The position numbers and the translations under genes are program-made. From Anaerocolumna aminovalerica (lineage in GTDB: Bacteria > Bacillota > Clostridia > Lachnospirales > Lachnospiraceae), in the NCBI RefSeq assembly GCF_900115365.1, contig NZ_FOWD01000030.1, positions 1 to 54,900 on the forward strand: a stretch of DNA of 54,900 nucleotides. The letters run 5' to 3'. Shown piece after piece: positions 7,935-17,117 of the stretch (positions are counted from its first letter, which is position 1; each line of letters starts with the position of its first letter). Below the pieces are notes generated by a model. The model made no database searches. It had not been told where the DNA came from and was given only the letters and a program-made list of their open reading frames with translations.

Positions 7935-8076
7935 CTTCTCACATCCAGACTTTACTGTCGGTTTTGGAATTACACCAAATCAGCCGAACGACTATCATGT
8001 AGCTTATTACCTCCATGTTTGTCATTCGGGTCGCGGACTATACCGCCGGTCGGGAATTACACCCTGCCCCGAAGAA
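7935..8076 (-). promoter_or_regulatory. FMN riboswitch (RFN element)
   Basis: Minus strand shows the RFN aptamer blocks in order: GGGGCAGGGTG, AATTCCCGACCGGCGGTA, TAGTCCGCGACC, a variable arm, GATTTGGTGTAATTCCAAAA, CCGACAGTAAAGTCTGGATG and a closing GAGAAG. All canonical segments are present, with outer stem CTTCGGGG/GAGAAG-type pairing. A promoter lies 30 nt upstream and a terminator downstream, giving a complete regulatory unit for ribU. Confidence 0.97.
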
Positions 8077-8107
8077 TTTCCTTATTCTATTTTCTATTTA
8101 CACTTAT

Positions 8108-8136
8108 ATTTTACAACCTATCATAGAAAATGTCAA
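8108..8136 (-). promoter_or_regulatory. Promoter of the FMN riboswitch/ribU transcript
   Basis: Minus strand TTGACA (8131-8136), 17 nt, TAAAAT (8108-8113). The expected start is about 25 nt before the aptamer. Confidence 0.85.
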
Positions 8137-8254
8137 CTATATTTATGATTAAAAGGCTTTGAAAGGTAAGCTACATCTAATTCTGCCGGTTTCATAAAAA
8201 GAACTCTCAGCGTATAGCTTATTCCCTTTTTAAGAATTGAAAGCAGGGCTTTAT

Positions 8255-8992
8255 TCAGTCCCCTTCATAGATATACTTATTATCCAGTAATTGTTTTGTG
8301 TTTTTTACCAGCAATTGGTCAACTAATTCACTTCCGTACCTTTTATAGATGTAATCCACTGCTTTTCTCATTCTGGAATCCCTGTTATGGTCAGAATGCG
8401 CATCTGTAGCAAGAAAATGTATATATCCCTCATATAATAATTTCCTGCAAAATCCTTTCCTTGAATCTAAAACATTTCCTTGAAGGCTTTTTATATTTAC
8501 CTGCATATATACCCCCAGTTTAATTAATTCTTCTATTTCCTCAAAGTTTTGAAAAAGTGCTTCATATCTTTCAATATGGGCAAGTATGGGTAAATATCCA
8601 TTGATCAGCAGACGATGAAGACCTGTCTTTATATTCCGAAAGCTTTCATATACAGGGAATTCAACCAGAACATACCTTGTTTCGGCTAACGTTAACGCCA
8701 TCTTCTTTCTTAAGTGTTCAATAATATCTTCGCTGTAATACAATTCATTTCCAAGTTCTATCTGAAAGTTCTCATCAATTTTCTTTGCCTCTTCTCTTAC
8801 CAGCTTCAGCTTTCTTTGAAGTTCGCTTATGTCAGGGTTCCTGCAGCCTACCCCATAATGAGGAGTAGCTATCATATGTATAACACCTTCTTCATATGCA
8901 ATCTTTAACATATTTCTTGTTTGTTCTATATTCACCGAACCGTCATCTACCGACGGAAGAATGTGGCTATGAATGTCTATCCATTGGTTCAA
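8255..8992 (-). CDS. CpsB/YwqE-type PHP-domain tyrosine-protein phosphatase
   Basis: Manganese-dependent phosphatase that dephosphorylates the BY-kinase controlling capsule assembly. Metal-binding PHP motifs are present: DIHSHILPSVDDGS at the N-terminus, MIATPHYGVG, ILAHIERYEAL, and FLATDAHSDHNRDSRM. About 246 residues. I chose TTG at 8992, preceded by AAAGGAG with 8-nt spacing, so the protein starts (M)NQWIDIHSH; the open frame extends 22 codons further but without support. It is the last gene of the exopolysaccharide operon, just after its kinase. Confidence 0.9.
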   Translation of the reverse strand: MNQWIDIHSHILPSVDDGSVNIEQTRNMLKIAYEEGVIHMIATPHYGVGCRNPDISELQRKLKLVREEAKKIDENFQIELGNELYYSEDIIEHLRKKMALTLAETRYVLVEFPVYESFRNIKTGLHRLLINGYLPILAHIERYEALFQNFEEIEELIKLGVYMQVNIKSLQGNVLDSRKGFCRKLLYEGYIHFLATDAHSDHNRDSRMRKAVDYIYKRYGSELVDQLLVKNTKQLLDNKYIYEGD

Positions 8993-9252
8993 GTAAATCT
9001 CTCCTTTATTCGAATTACTAATATATAGGCAAAGCCTGCTTTTAGACAAAGAACTCATAAAGTATAATTTACTTTCCTCTATTTAACAAGAAATTCCTTG
9101 TTGTCAAATACTACTTTCGGTCGCAAAAAGGAACAGCATTCTTCTTTATCCCATCTTTTTATTAATTAAGAGATAAATTATAAAAAAAATTATCTGGATT
9201 TATGTACTAAAAAGTTATACAAATACATAAGAGGAATCAATGCTTTACCGGA

Positions 9253-10671
9253 CTATCTCCCGTAATATTTTCCATAATAGTTTTTCTTATACCCTTTTCC
9301 ATAAATATTTGCTTTATTAAGAACTGCTCCCAGAACCCTGCTTTTGCCTGTTATTAATTGTTTTAACACTCTTTGAATCAGACGGTAACTGATTTTGCCC
9401 GATTCGATAACCAGAATAGTACCATCACATATCTCTGCCACATTTGCACTGTCAATTACAACTCCAAGAGGAGGCGTATCTATAATAATATAATCATATA
9501 TTTCTCTTTGACTTCGAACCAAGTCTTTGAATTCTTCGTTTCCTAACATTTCCGATGGATGAGGCGGTAATATCCCCGTAAATATAATATCAACATTCTC
9601 CACATTGGTTTTATGAATAACCTCTTCTAATGTACTCATACCTGATAAATATTGTGACAGACCATTGGCCCCATTGCTGATTTTTAATCTGTTTACAATA
9701 ACCGATTTGCGTAAATCTGCATCGATAAATAACACCTTTTTACCACTTTCAGACAAAGCGGTGGCCAAACGGAAAGCTACCACTGTCTTGCCCTCATCAG
9801 GAAGGCTGCTTGTTATACATATTGTTTTTATATCTTTTCCGCAAAACTGTATATTTGTTCGTAAGGTTTTATATGCCTCGTTCACGGAAAATTCTAAAGA
9901 AGCTTTTTCAATGCTGATCCCTTCAGGGTATATATTCTCTTCTTTTTTTCTCTTTTTTATAGCTTTTTTCTTATTCTTAATCTTTCCGGCGTACTTTGTT
10001 TCCAAAGGTATTGTTCCCAATACTGTTAAGCCGAGATATTTTTCGATCTGCTCAACATCCTTAACGGTATCATCTATAATATGTATAAGTATAATGATAA
10101 AAGTACTGATGAATGCTCCTGCTAAACTTCCTAATATTGCATTTTTTATTATACTGGGGCTGGTTGGGAAAGAGGGAATATCTCCTTCCTCCACAATATT
10201 GACCTTCTCCATTTCAAGTATGGATACCATTCTCTCTGCAGATTCTTCTGCAATGGAATCTGCCAGTTGTTTTGCCGTTTCAGGATTGGGATTTTGGACA
10301 CTGATTTCTAATATCCGGGTATTTTCCGGAACCTTTACGGTTATATTAGATACCAATTCTTCATGTGTCATATCTAAATTCAATTTACTGAGAACCTGCT
10401 CCGTTACTGGTCTGCTTAGAACAAGTATCTTGTAGTCCTGGGTTAATTGACTTCCTGTTTGTAAATCACTGGAGGTAATTGTATCTTTGTTCTGCCGGTT
10501 AATAATATAAAGCTTAGTGCTGGAAGTATAAACTGGTGTTATGAAAACCTTGCTTATAAAGATTGCTGCTGCAGCACTAAGAATGCCCCACAATAGAATA
10601 AACCACATTTTATGTAATAATAAAAAGAATAAGTCACCAATATCGATTTCAATATCATTATTATTTGGCAT
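9253..10671 (-). CDS. Fused Wzz chain-length regulator / bacterial tyrosine kinase
   Basis: 472 residues. The N-terminal Wzz domain has membrane segments near 21-42 and 176-200 around an extracellular loop. The C-terminal BY-kinase domain has Walker A SSLPDEGKT (about 288-296, with D where most have G), Walker A' VLFIDADLR (about 313-321) and Walker B YDYIIIDTPP. The tail has six tyrosines in its last 16 residues (autophosphorylation cluster). Many Firmicutes split these into two proteins (CapA/CapB); here they are one. It sets polymer length and export together with Wzy/Wzx. ATG preceded by AAGGAGCAAGTAT. Confidence 0.92.
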   Translation of the reverse strand: MPNNNDIEIDIGDLFFLLLHKMWFILLWGILSAAAAIFISKVFITPVYTSSTKLYIINRQNKDTITSSDLQTGSQLTQDYKILVLSRPVTEQVLSKLNLDMTHEELVSNITVKVPENTRILEISVQNPNPETAKQLADSIAEESAERMVSILEMEKVNIVEEGDIPSFPTSPSIIKNAILGSLAGAFISTFIIILIHIIDDTVKDVEQIEKYLGLTVLGTIPLETKYAGKIKNKKKAIKKRKKEENIYPEGISIEKASLEFSVNEAYKTLRTNIQFCGKDIKTICITSSLPDEGKTVVAFRLATALSESGKKVLFIDADLRKSVIVNRLKISNGANGLSQYLSGMSTLEEVIHKTNVENVDIIFTGILPPHPSEMLGNEEFKDLVRSQREIYDYIIIDTPPLGVVIDSANVAEICDGTILVIESGKISYRLIQRVLKQLITGKSRVLGAVLNKANIYGKGYKKNYYGKYYGR

Positions 10672-10746
10672 ATACTTGCTCCTTCCCCATCATAAATATA
10701 CTTATTCTTTTGTTCTGTAAGATCTTGTTATTTCATAAACTGCAGA

Positions 10747-11748
10747 TTAAATATAACCTTTATACCATTCCACAAACCTTCTTAGCCCCTGTTCAACAGA
10801 AGTGGACGGCATAAAATGAAAGTCTTCCTCCAAACCGCTGATATCCGCATATGTACCATATACATCTCCTTGCTGCATGGGAAGGTATTCTTTCACCGCT
10901 TTTCTTCCGATACAATTTTCTAAAATATCTATAAAATCCATTAATTTAACTGGTTTATTATTACCAATGTTATAAATTTTATTTCTTACATTATGTTCAT
11001 CTTCTTCCGGGGGATTACACAATATATGCTCCATTCCTTTTACAATATCACTGATATAGGTAAAATCTCTATAGGAATCTCCATTATTAAATATTTTGAT
11101 TGGCATGCCTTCCATTATGGCTTTTGTAAAAGAATAATATGCCATATCTGGTCTGCCATAGGGTCCATATACGGTAAAGAAGCGAAGCCCTGTAGCAGGT
11201 AATCCATAAAGATAGCTATAAGCATATGCCATTATTTCATTGGATTTCTTTGTAGCTGCATAGAGGCTGACCGGATTGTCTGTTTTATCACAGGTTGAAA
11301 AAGGTACTTTCTCGTTAGCTCCATATACCGAACTGGAAGAAGCATAAATAAGATGTTCCACCGGATTATGCCTGCATGCCTCTAAAAAGTTAAAAAACCC
11401 TGTGATATTAGAATCTATATAAGCTTCCGGTTTATCAATGCTATACCGGACTCCTGCTTGGGCTGCCAGATTTACCGCTATATGAGGCTTATACTCCATA
11501 AATACTTTAACCACTTTTTGTTTATCCCCAAGGTCACCTTTTATAAAAGTAAAGTTATTATGCTTTTCCAAAAGCTCAAGCCTTGAATATTTTAGTTTTG
11601 TATCATAATAGTCATTTATATTATCATAACCTACAACTGCTGCTCCCTGCTCTAAAAGAGATTTTACCAGATGAAATCCGATAAAACCTGCTGCTCCTGT
11701 TACCAAATATGTCCTTGTTAAATCCAGCTTATTATTAACCCTTCTCAT
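10747..11748 (-). CDS. NAD-dependent sugar epimerase, probably UDP-glucuronate 4-epimerase
   Basis: Extended short-chain dehydrogenase of 333 residues. NAD loop TGAAGFIG (17-24); catalytic Tyr163 and Lys167 in SLYAATKKS, with the serine in YASSSSVYG. The DNINDYYDTKLKYSRLELL stretch and LAAQAGVRYSI are typical of UDP-glucuronate epimerases (CapI/GAE type). It lies directly after UDP-glucose dehydrogenase, so UDP-glucose to UDP-glucuronate to UDP-galacturonate is a coherent route. The substrate is inferred from similarity and context. ATG preceded by AAGGGAAGAGCT. Confidence 0.88.
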   Translation of the reverse strand: MRRVNNKLDLTRTYLVTGAAGFIGFHLVKSLLEQGAAVVGYDNINDYYDTKLKYSRLELLEKHNNFTFIKGDLGDKQKVVKVFMEYKPHIAVNLAAQAGVRYSIDKPEAYIDSNITGFFNFLEACRHNPVEHLIYASSSSVYGANEKVPFSTCDKTDNPVSLYAATKKSNEIMAYAYSYLYGLPATGLRFFTVYGPYGRPDMAYYSFTKAIMEGMPIKIFNNGDSYRDFTYISDIVKGMEHILCNPPEEDEHNVRNKIYNIGNNKPVKLMDFIDILENCIGRKAVKEYLPMQQGDVYGTYADISGLEEDFHFMPSTSVEQGLRRFVEWYKGYI

Positions 11749-11780
11749 AGCTCTTCCCTTTATATTATATTTATGATTCT

Positions 11781-13073
11781 TTATCTTCCAATGGAATAAT
11801 ACTCTACACCGGCATTCTTCATTTCTTCGGTCTTATATATATTTCTGCCATCATACACCAAAGGTGTCTTCATGTATTTTTTATAGGTGTCAGGTGTAAT
11901 TTCCTTAATCTCTTTCCATTCCGTAAATATAAAGCATACATTAGCTCCTTTCAGTGCTTCCTCAGGAGCGTGTACATATACGATTTCATTTGGATACTTT
12001 TTTTCTAAATTACCGGAAGCAGCTGGATCATATGCGTAGATATCAGCTCCCTGTTCCAGAAGCAGGGCTATATTATCCAGTGACGGTGCTTCTCTTAAAT
12101 CATCTGTACCATGTTTAAAAGCAAGCCCTAATACGGCAACTTTAAGTCCCTGAAAGGTAATCAGGCGTTTACAGGATTTCATAAATAGTTTTGTTTTTTG
12201 CTTCTTATTTACCTCCGCTGCTGCTCCTACTGTTTTTAAATCATAACTATATTGTTTAGCAAGATACTTTAGTGCTTTGGTATCTTTAGGGAAACAACTT
12301 CCACCATAGCCGATACCCGCGTTTAAGAAACTCGAACCAATTCTTCCATCAAAAGACATGCCCTTTACTACCTCCTCAATATCTGCTCCAACCAATTCAC
12401 ATAGATTTGCAATATCATTTATGTAGGAAATCTTTAAGGCGAGAAAGTTATTACTTGCGTATTTAATCATTTCCGCACTTCTTCTGCTTACGGACACAAT
12501 GGGAAGGCCAAAGGGCTCATAAATTTTTCTCAGTTTGTCATCAGCACCTTTGCTTTCTGTTCCTATTATGACTCTGGAGGCTTTTAGGGTATCCCGTACG
12601 GCAGTCCCCTGTGCCAAAAATTCCGGGTTACTTGCCACCTCCACTTTCACATCATGAGTAAGAAAATCTTTAATAAACTGTTCCACTTTATCATTGGTGC
12701 CAACGGGAACGGTGGACTTAACAACTACAAGGCAATCCTGTTCTACAGATTCTGCAATTTGCCGTGCTGCAGTGGCTATATAGGAAAGATTTGCAGATCC
12801 ATCCGGAAGTTCAGGTGTTCCAACTCCAATGAAGATTGCGTCCGCGTTCTTGTAAGCTGCAGCATATTCTGTAGTATAGTTAAGCCGGCCTTCTGCATAA
12901 TTCTTTTTCATCATTTCTTCCAAATCTGCTTCATAGATAGGTGAAATTCCTGCTATCATCAGATCAATCTTCTCCTTATCTGTATCAACGCATATTACTT
13001 TATGCCCTTTTTCAGCAAAGCATACTCCTGACACTAATCCTACGTACCCGGTTCCTGCAACAGCTATGTTCAA
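11781..13073 (-). CDS. ugd: UDP-glucose 6-dehydrogenase
   Basis: Oxidises UDP-glucose to UDP-glucuronate with two NAD+. 430 residues: N-terminal NAD domain with GTGYVG (residues 7-12), the VKSTVPVGT block, central dimerisation helices, and catalytic Cys260 within GYGGSCFPKDT. The C-terminal domain carries LGLAFKHGTDDLREAP. Start is TTG, preceded by AGGAGGGG. It supplies uronic acid precursor to the epimerase and the polysaccharide machinery around it; together with the TupA-like genes this recalls teichuronopeptide-type polymers. Confidence 0.96.
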   Translation of the reverse strand: MNIAVAGTGYVGLVSGVCFAEKGHKVICVDTDKEKIDLMIAGISPIYEADLEEMMKKNYAEGRLNYTTEYAAAYKNADAIFIGVGTPELPDGSANLSYIATAARQIAESVEQDCLVVVKSTVPVGTNDKVEQFIKDFLTHDVKVEVASNPEFLAQGTAVRDTLKASRVIIGTESKGADDKLRKIYEPFGLPIVSVSRRSAEMIKYASNNFLALKISYINDIANLCELVGADIEEVVKGMSFDGRIGSSFLNAGIGYGGSCFPKDTKALKYLAKQYSYDLKTVGAAAEVNKKQKTKLFMKSCKRLITFQGLKVAVLGLAFKHGTDDLREAPSLDNIALLLEQGADIYAYDPAASGNLEKKYPNEIVYVHAPEEALKGANVCFIFTEWKEIKEITPDTYKKYMKTPLVYDGRNIYKTEEMKNAGVEYYSIGR

Positions 13074-13114
13074 TTTTTTCCCCTCCTGCTTTAAACTACT
13101 TTCCCGTTTCTGCT

Positions 13115-14611
13115 TTACAACTTACTCTTTAGAAACTTTAACCTGCCTGCCATCTTCCTGAAAAATGTAATTTCTATTAAATCATCACGTAGAGAGGGAA
13201 TGGACATAACAATTCCAAAGTACACCAAGGCGCAAATAATAATAGAAATAAATTGCCAAATAACAGAACTGCCCATCTGTTGTAAAAACAACGCTATACC
13301 CCCCATCACTAAAGAGGCAATCATAGTAGGTGCTACATTTTTAAGTATCTTTATAAAGGAAATTCTTAATACTATCCAAAGAAAAACCAGACCTATCAGG
13401 ACATATTCCAGTTTTATCAGGGAACGGGATATATACAATACCCTAAAGTTAATCTGTGAAGTGATGTATAAAGCAGGAACCAGTATAATGAAATGTATAA
13501 ATTGAGTCAAAAGTGCTAACTGAGGTTTCCCTTTGCTTCGAAATACATCACTGATATTCTGTCCGAATATAACATTAATTGCACTGATAAGCGCCCATAT
13601 TCCGATAAAATCTTTTGCTTCCGACCACTTAGGCCCAAGTAAAATATCCGTTGCCAGACTTCGGTATAGGAATAGTCCAATGCCCATAGGCATAACAAAC
13701 ATAGAGATCATTCTTTGAAATTTAAAAAGTGTTCTTTCATATTCCTGCTTATGGTCTTTTAGCCGCGATAATGCAGAAAACAAAACCGTTGCAGTGGAAC
13801 CTGTAATAATATTCATATAACTGTCTACCGTTGTAATTGATATTTTATATATTCCAAGATAATATTCGCTCAGATAGTATCCTACTATAAAAGTTCCTGT
13901 ATAAGATACCAGCCACATTGTAATGATATCTAAAAATGTCCACATACTAAAGGAAAACATATCCTTAAAATGTTTTATACTAAAATAGAATTCCGGTTTC
14001 CAGTCTGAACAAAGTGTAAGCCCCACTGCATTAATTATGTTGGATACCAAAGTACCAATCAGCAGAGCCCAGTAATTTTTATAAATCAATGCCATGGGAA
14101 TGGTTACAAAAAAAGGAACTCCAGAGCTTATAATCCGAATAAAAAAAAGTGTTCTGAAATCAAAATTCCTACGGTATCTTGCTATGTGAATACTTGAAAG
14201 AGCAGTTAATAGTATATTAAGACCGGCTATGCTGATTGCAAATCCTAACTCTGGATTTCTCAGCATATTTGCAATATGATTCCTTGTAATGAATATCAGT
14301 ATGTATATCAAACATGAAATAGTAAAATTAGACCAAAAGGCAACCGTTGTACTATTGTTTAAATCCTCCTCTGTTTTAAATTCATGCTGCACCAGATAAC
14401 TTTGAAAACCCGCATCTGCAAATATTTCTGCCAAACTGGTTATCATTGTTATAGAAGCAACTATTCCGAATGCTTCCGGTGTAAGTATTCTTGCCAGAAT
14501 CATATTGGTAATGGGAGATAGGAGCTTTACTATAACTTCAGTTAAGGTTGACCATTTTGTAGCTTTTACTATTTTCACATTTATATTTTCAATCATTGTT
14601 CTATGTTTCAC
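13115..14611 (-). CDS. Wzx-type polysaccharide flippase
   Basis: Polytopic membrane protein of 498 residues with 12-14 hydrophobic segments. ATKWSTLTEVIVKLLSPITNMILARILTPEAFG near the start, seen as ITNMILARILTPEAFGIVA, is the typical MOP-superfamily PST flippase signature. It would translocate lipid-linked repeat units. The first 11 nt overlap the end of wzy, so translation is coupled. Start is GTG at 14611 or ATG at 14596; neither has an ideally spaced ribosome binding site. Confidence 0.9.
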   Translation of the reverse strand: MKHRTMIENINVKIVKATKWSTLTEVIVKLLSPITNMILARILTPEAFGIVASITMITSLAEIFADAGFQSYLVQHEFKTEEDLNNSTTVAFWSNFTISCLIYILIFITRNHIANMLRNPELGFAISIAGLNILLTALSSIHIARYRRNFDFRTLFFIRIISSGVPFFVTIPMALIYKNYWALLIGTLVSNIINAVGLTLCSDWKPEFYFSIKHFKDMFSFSMWTFLDIITMWLVSYTGTFIVGYYLSEYYLGIYKISITTVDSYMNIITGSTATVLFSALSRLKDHKQEYERTLFKFQRMISMFVMPMGIGLFLYRSLATDILLGPKWSEAKDFIGIWALISAINVIFGQNISDVFRSKGKPQLALLTQFIHFIILVPALYITSQINFRVLYISRSLIKLEYVLIGLVFLWIVLRISFIKILKNVAPTMIASLVMGGIALFLQQMGSSVIWQFISIIICALVYFGIVMSIPSLRDDLIEITFFRKMAGRLKFLKSKL

Positions 14612-15887
14612 CCGCCTGCTTATTGTAATTATTTATTAAACTTCCCCCACAGATACAAATCACATTTAACATTTGGGTCACTTCATCGTTATAAGTAATT
14701 TTTATAAGATCTGTTATTAATCTGACCGAAATTGCCACAAATAAGAAAGCACATAGCTTCCTGTTGCTCCCATCTGTCTTTTTTAAGGCCAATCCAAGTG
14801 TAATACAACTTAGTACAGGTAAAATATAATAAAGGAATATACCTATTACCCCCAGTCCTGCCAAAATCTCAATATAGTTACTATGAGCATAGGTTTCCGT
14901 GAATAAACCATAATAATTATAGGCGTAATATCCATAATTCCCGAAGCCCACTCCTGTAACAGGATGCTTTATAAACATGTCTAGCCCATATTTCATCATG
15001 TTTATTCTGGTATAAGAACTTGCATCAATGGAATAAGAAGAACTAAAGAGCCCGAAAATTCCCTCTATCCTAAAACCAATCAATTCATATAAGAATGGAA
15101 TATGAAAGATTGCTTTATATAATAAGAAAGATGAGACAATTATTAACGGAATAATTTTAATCAACGTAAACCTTCTTTTTTTACGAAGAAAAGCATATCC
15201 AAAAAAATGCATAGCAACCATTAAAATAGCTCCTCTGGATTTTGTAAATAAAAGAATGAGACATAATAGCAGCATACAAATTAAATACCGCTTACGTTTT
15301 TTCTTATCATAAAAATATAACCATACCAGAGCCAGGGAAGCACATAGATTACCCATGGCATTTGGATGGTGCCCTATGGAATATCCTATTCTTCCCTTAT
15401 CTGTTGACGCAGAAAAAGAACCCTTTAAAACATACATCCATTCAGATAACCGGGTCCTTAAGAGTAAGAAGCCAATCATAAGCAGACTGGCGATTGCAAA
15501 ACCAAACAGTACTCTTTCCAAATTCTCAAGATTAACCAGGTAGAGTGTCATAAGGGAGCAAATAACTATGATCTGGGCTATACTTATTGTTGCCTTCATA
15601 GTTTTATCCATTGCCGGCGACCAAAGAAAGGAAAAGCAGCACCATATTAGAAAAAGTCCGTATACAATTACATATTTATTGGTAAATAGCTGATTGGCAT
15701 TATAAAATCCCTTTACTCCCATATACATCAAAAAAATTAATTGAATACCATATAAAAGCGGGACAATTGTGCGTAAAGCCATAAAGGCAGCTGCCACACC
15801 AAAAATTAGTAAGGCGGATATGTCCTTGGGAATTCTTATTATGTATTTTTTATTACAAAGGATTGCATTATAATTGAGATTGTTCAT
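14601..15887 (-). CDS. Wzy-type O-antigen/capsule polymerase
   Basis: 428-residue membrane protein with about ten hydrophobic segments. Near the C-terminal third it has a large loop with GVGFGNYGYY and then TYAHSNYIEILAGLGVIG, the Wzy_C-like region of O-antigen ligases and polymerases. Expected to join repeat units outside the membrane. Located between an ATP-grasp gene and wzx, overlapping the latter. Such proteins vary widely in sequence, so the linkage formed cannot be predicted. Confidence 0.87.
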   Translation of the reverse strand: MNNLNYNAILCNKKYIIRIPKDISALLIFGVAAAFMALRTIVPLLYGIQLIFLMYMGVKGFYNANQLFTNKYVIVYGLFLIWCCFSFLWSPAMDKTMKATISIAQIIVICSLMTLYLVNLENLERVLFGFAIASLLMIGFLLLRTRLSEWMYVLKGSFSASTDKGRIGYSIGHHPNAMGNLCASLALVWLYFYDKKKRKRYLICMLLLCLILLFTKSRGAILMVAMHFFGYAFLRKKRRFTLIKIIPLIIVSSFLLYKAIFHIPFLYELIGFRIEGIFGLFSSSYSIDASSYTRINMMKYGLDMFIKHPVTGVGFGNYGYYAYNYYGLFTETYAHSNYIEILAGLGVIGIFLYYILPVLSCITLGLALKKTDGSNRKLCAFLFVAISVRLITDLIKITYNDEVTQMLNVICICGGSLINNYNKQAGET

Positions 15888-15897
15888 TTTATCCTAT

Positions 15898-17106
15898 TTA
15901 CTTCTTTTTTCCTGCCTTTCCCTTCATTCTAATTAACTCATACATCTTTTTGGTGTTCTTACCAAAAGCACTTTCCCCATTGGCCATCTGGGGAAATCCC
16001 AAACTTTGCCCCAGCATATTAGCCTCAATCAGTACTACATCCAAGTTCTCATCTATAGTAAAATCCCAGGAAACCATTTTTACCTGAGGTGTATTTAGAT
16101 GGCACAAATATGCAATTTCAAGCACTTTAGGTATATTGGGTATGCAATAGCGGTAAAATGTTACTTTACTATTGGGATGGCAGCGATATTTTTCTCCTGT
16201 TTCAGCAAAGGCATATGGTTTTAAATATCCCCCATCTGATATTCCTATGAAAAGCCCTCCTGCTCCTATATTATCAACTTTACTTCCATTACAGCCTAAA
16301 CGGAGGACTAAAGGAAGATGATACAATTTATTATCCGTCATATATGTAATTACCCGGATTGTATTCAAAGCTTCACCATAAAGGTCTTTCAATTCCCGGC
16401 AATTCACAATCAACTCTTGTACAATAAAATTCTCTTTGTATGATTTAACAATATCTTTTACTGATCTATTTGTGATTATATCTACACCGTTATGAAACTT
16501 GCATATTATAAATCCGGCTCCTGAATGGGCCCCGATGGAAGGTTTCATAACTACATAGCCGGCATTACTTATTAATTCACAAGCTTCCTTACAATTTATA
16601 ATCCTTCTTCCATTCCCGAATTGGGAAATGTCCAATTGATAAGTAGCCCTATGAGATATTCCCAAGGTGGTTTCCCTGTAAGTAGGCTCTATGCAGGTAT
16701 AAAAAATTCCCCTGCTATTTCCAATCAGTGTTTTGGGAATTCGAAGTCCTTCTACCGATTGATATAAAGGCTCCAGAAGATTTTTATCCTCCAGTGCTAA
16801 ACTAATACTACGGGGATTTAATAATGGCTCCAGTTTTGTTGAAAATAAAATTTCCGGAAAGTAATCTTTATCAAACTTTCCGGTATAACTTTGATAAAGG
16901 CGATGCCACTTTCCAGAATAAGTTTTTCCGTAATAATTAATAAAATTATTTTGTATTGTATTCCTCTGCGTATTTGTAAGAATTACCTTTTTCCATAAAT
17001 CTCTTTGTTCCCAAAGATATTTATATTCTCCCACTTTCAGCCCCATGCAAAAACTTTTATCAATAAGATAATTCAGCAAAGCCCGTTCTTTTTTCAAAAT
17101 ACCCAT
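15898..17106 (-). CDS. Sugar-transfer-associated ATP-grasp protein
   Basis: 402 residues. The ATP-grasp core is visible: VVMKPSIGAHSGAGF (nucleotide lysine and loop), FIVQELIVNC, the NTIRVITYMTDN block, GAGGLFIGI, and near the C-terminus WDFTIDENLDVVLIEANM, where the acidic metal ligands lie. This matches the ATPgrasp_ST family found in polysaccharide clusters. The reaction is undetermined; family logic suggests carboxylate activation and amide or ester bond formation. It is one of three ATP-grasp proteins in this operon. ATG preceded by AAAGGAT. Confidence 0.82.
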   Translation of the reverse strand: MGILKKERALLNYLIDKSFCMGLKVGEYKYLWEQRDLWKKVILTNTQRNTIQNNFINYYGKTYSGKWHRLYQSYTGKFDKDYFPEILFSTKLEPLLNPRSISLALEDKNLLEPLYQSVEGLRIPKTLIGNSRGIFYTCIEPTYRETTLGISHRATYQLDISQFGNGRRIINCKEACELISNAGYVVMKPSIGAHSGAGFIICKFHNGVDIITNRSVKDIVKSYKENFIVQELIVNCRELKDLYGEALNTIRVITYMTDNKLYHLPLVLRLGCNGSKVDNIGAGGLFIGISDGGYLKPYAFAETGEKYRCHPNSKVTFYRYCIPNIPKVLEIAYLCHLNTPQVKMVSWDFTIDENLDVVLIEANMLGQSLGFPQMANGESAFGKNTKKMYELIRMKGKAGKKK

Positions 17107-17117
17107 ATTTTATCCTT

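Noticed and set aside
7885-8148. Open frames on the plus strand over the FMN riboswitch
   Set aside because: The region is a conserved RNA aptamer on the opposite strand; translations are meaningless.
9665-10435. 256-residue open frame on the plus strand opposite the Wzz/BY-kinase gene
   Set aside because: It is the mirror of a well-supported kinase gene, has no ribosome binding site or family features, and reflects codon bias on the coding strand.
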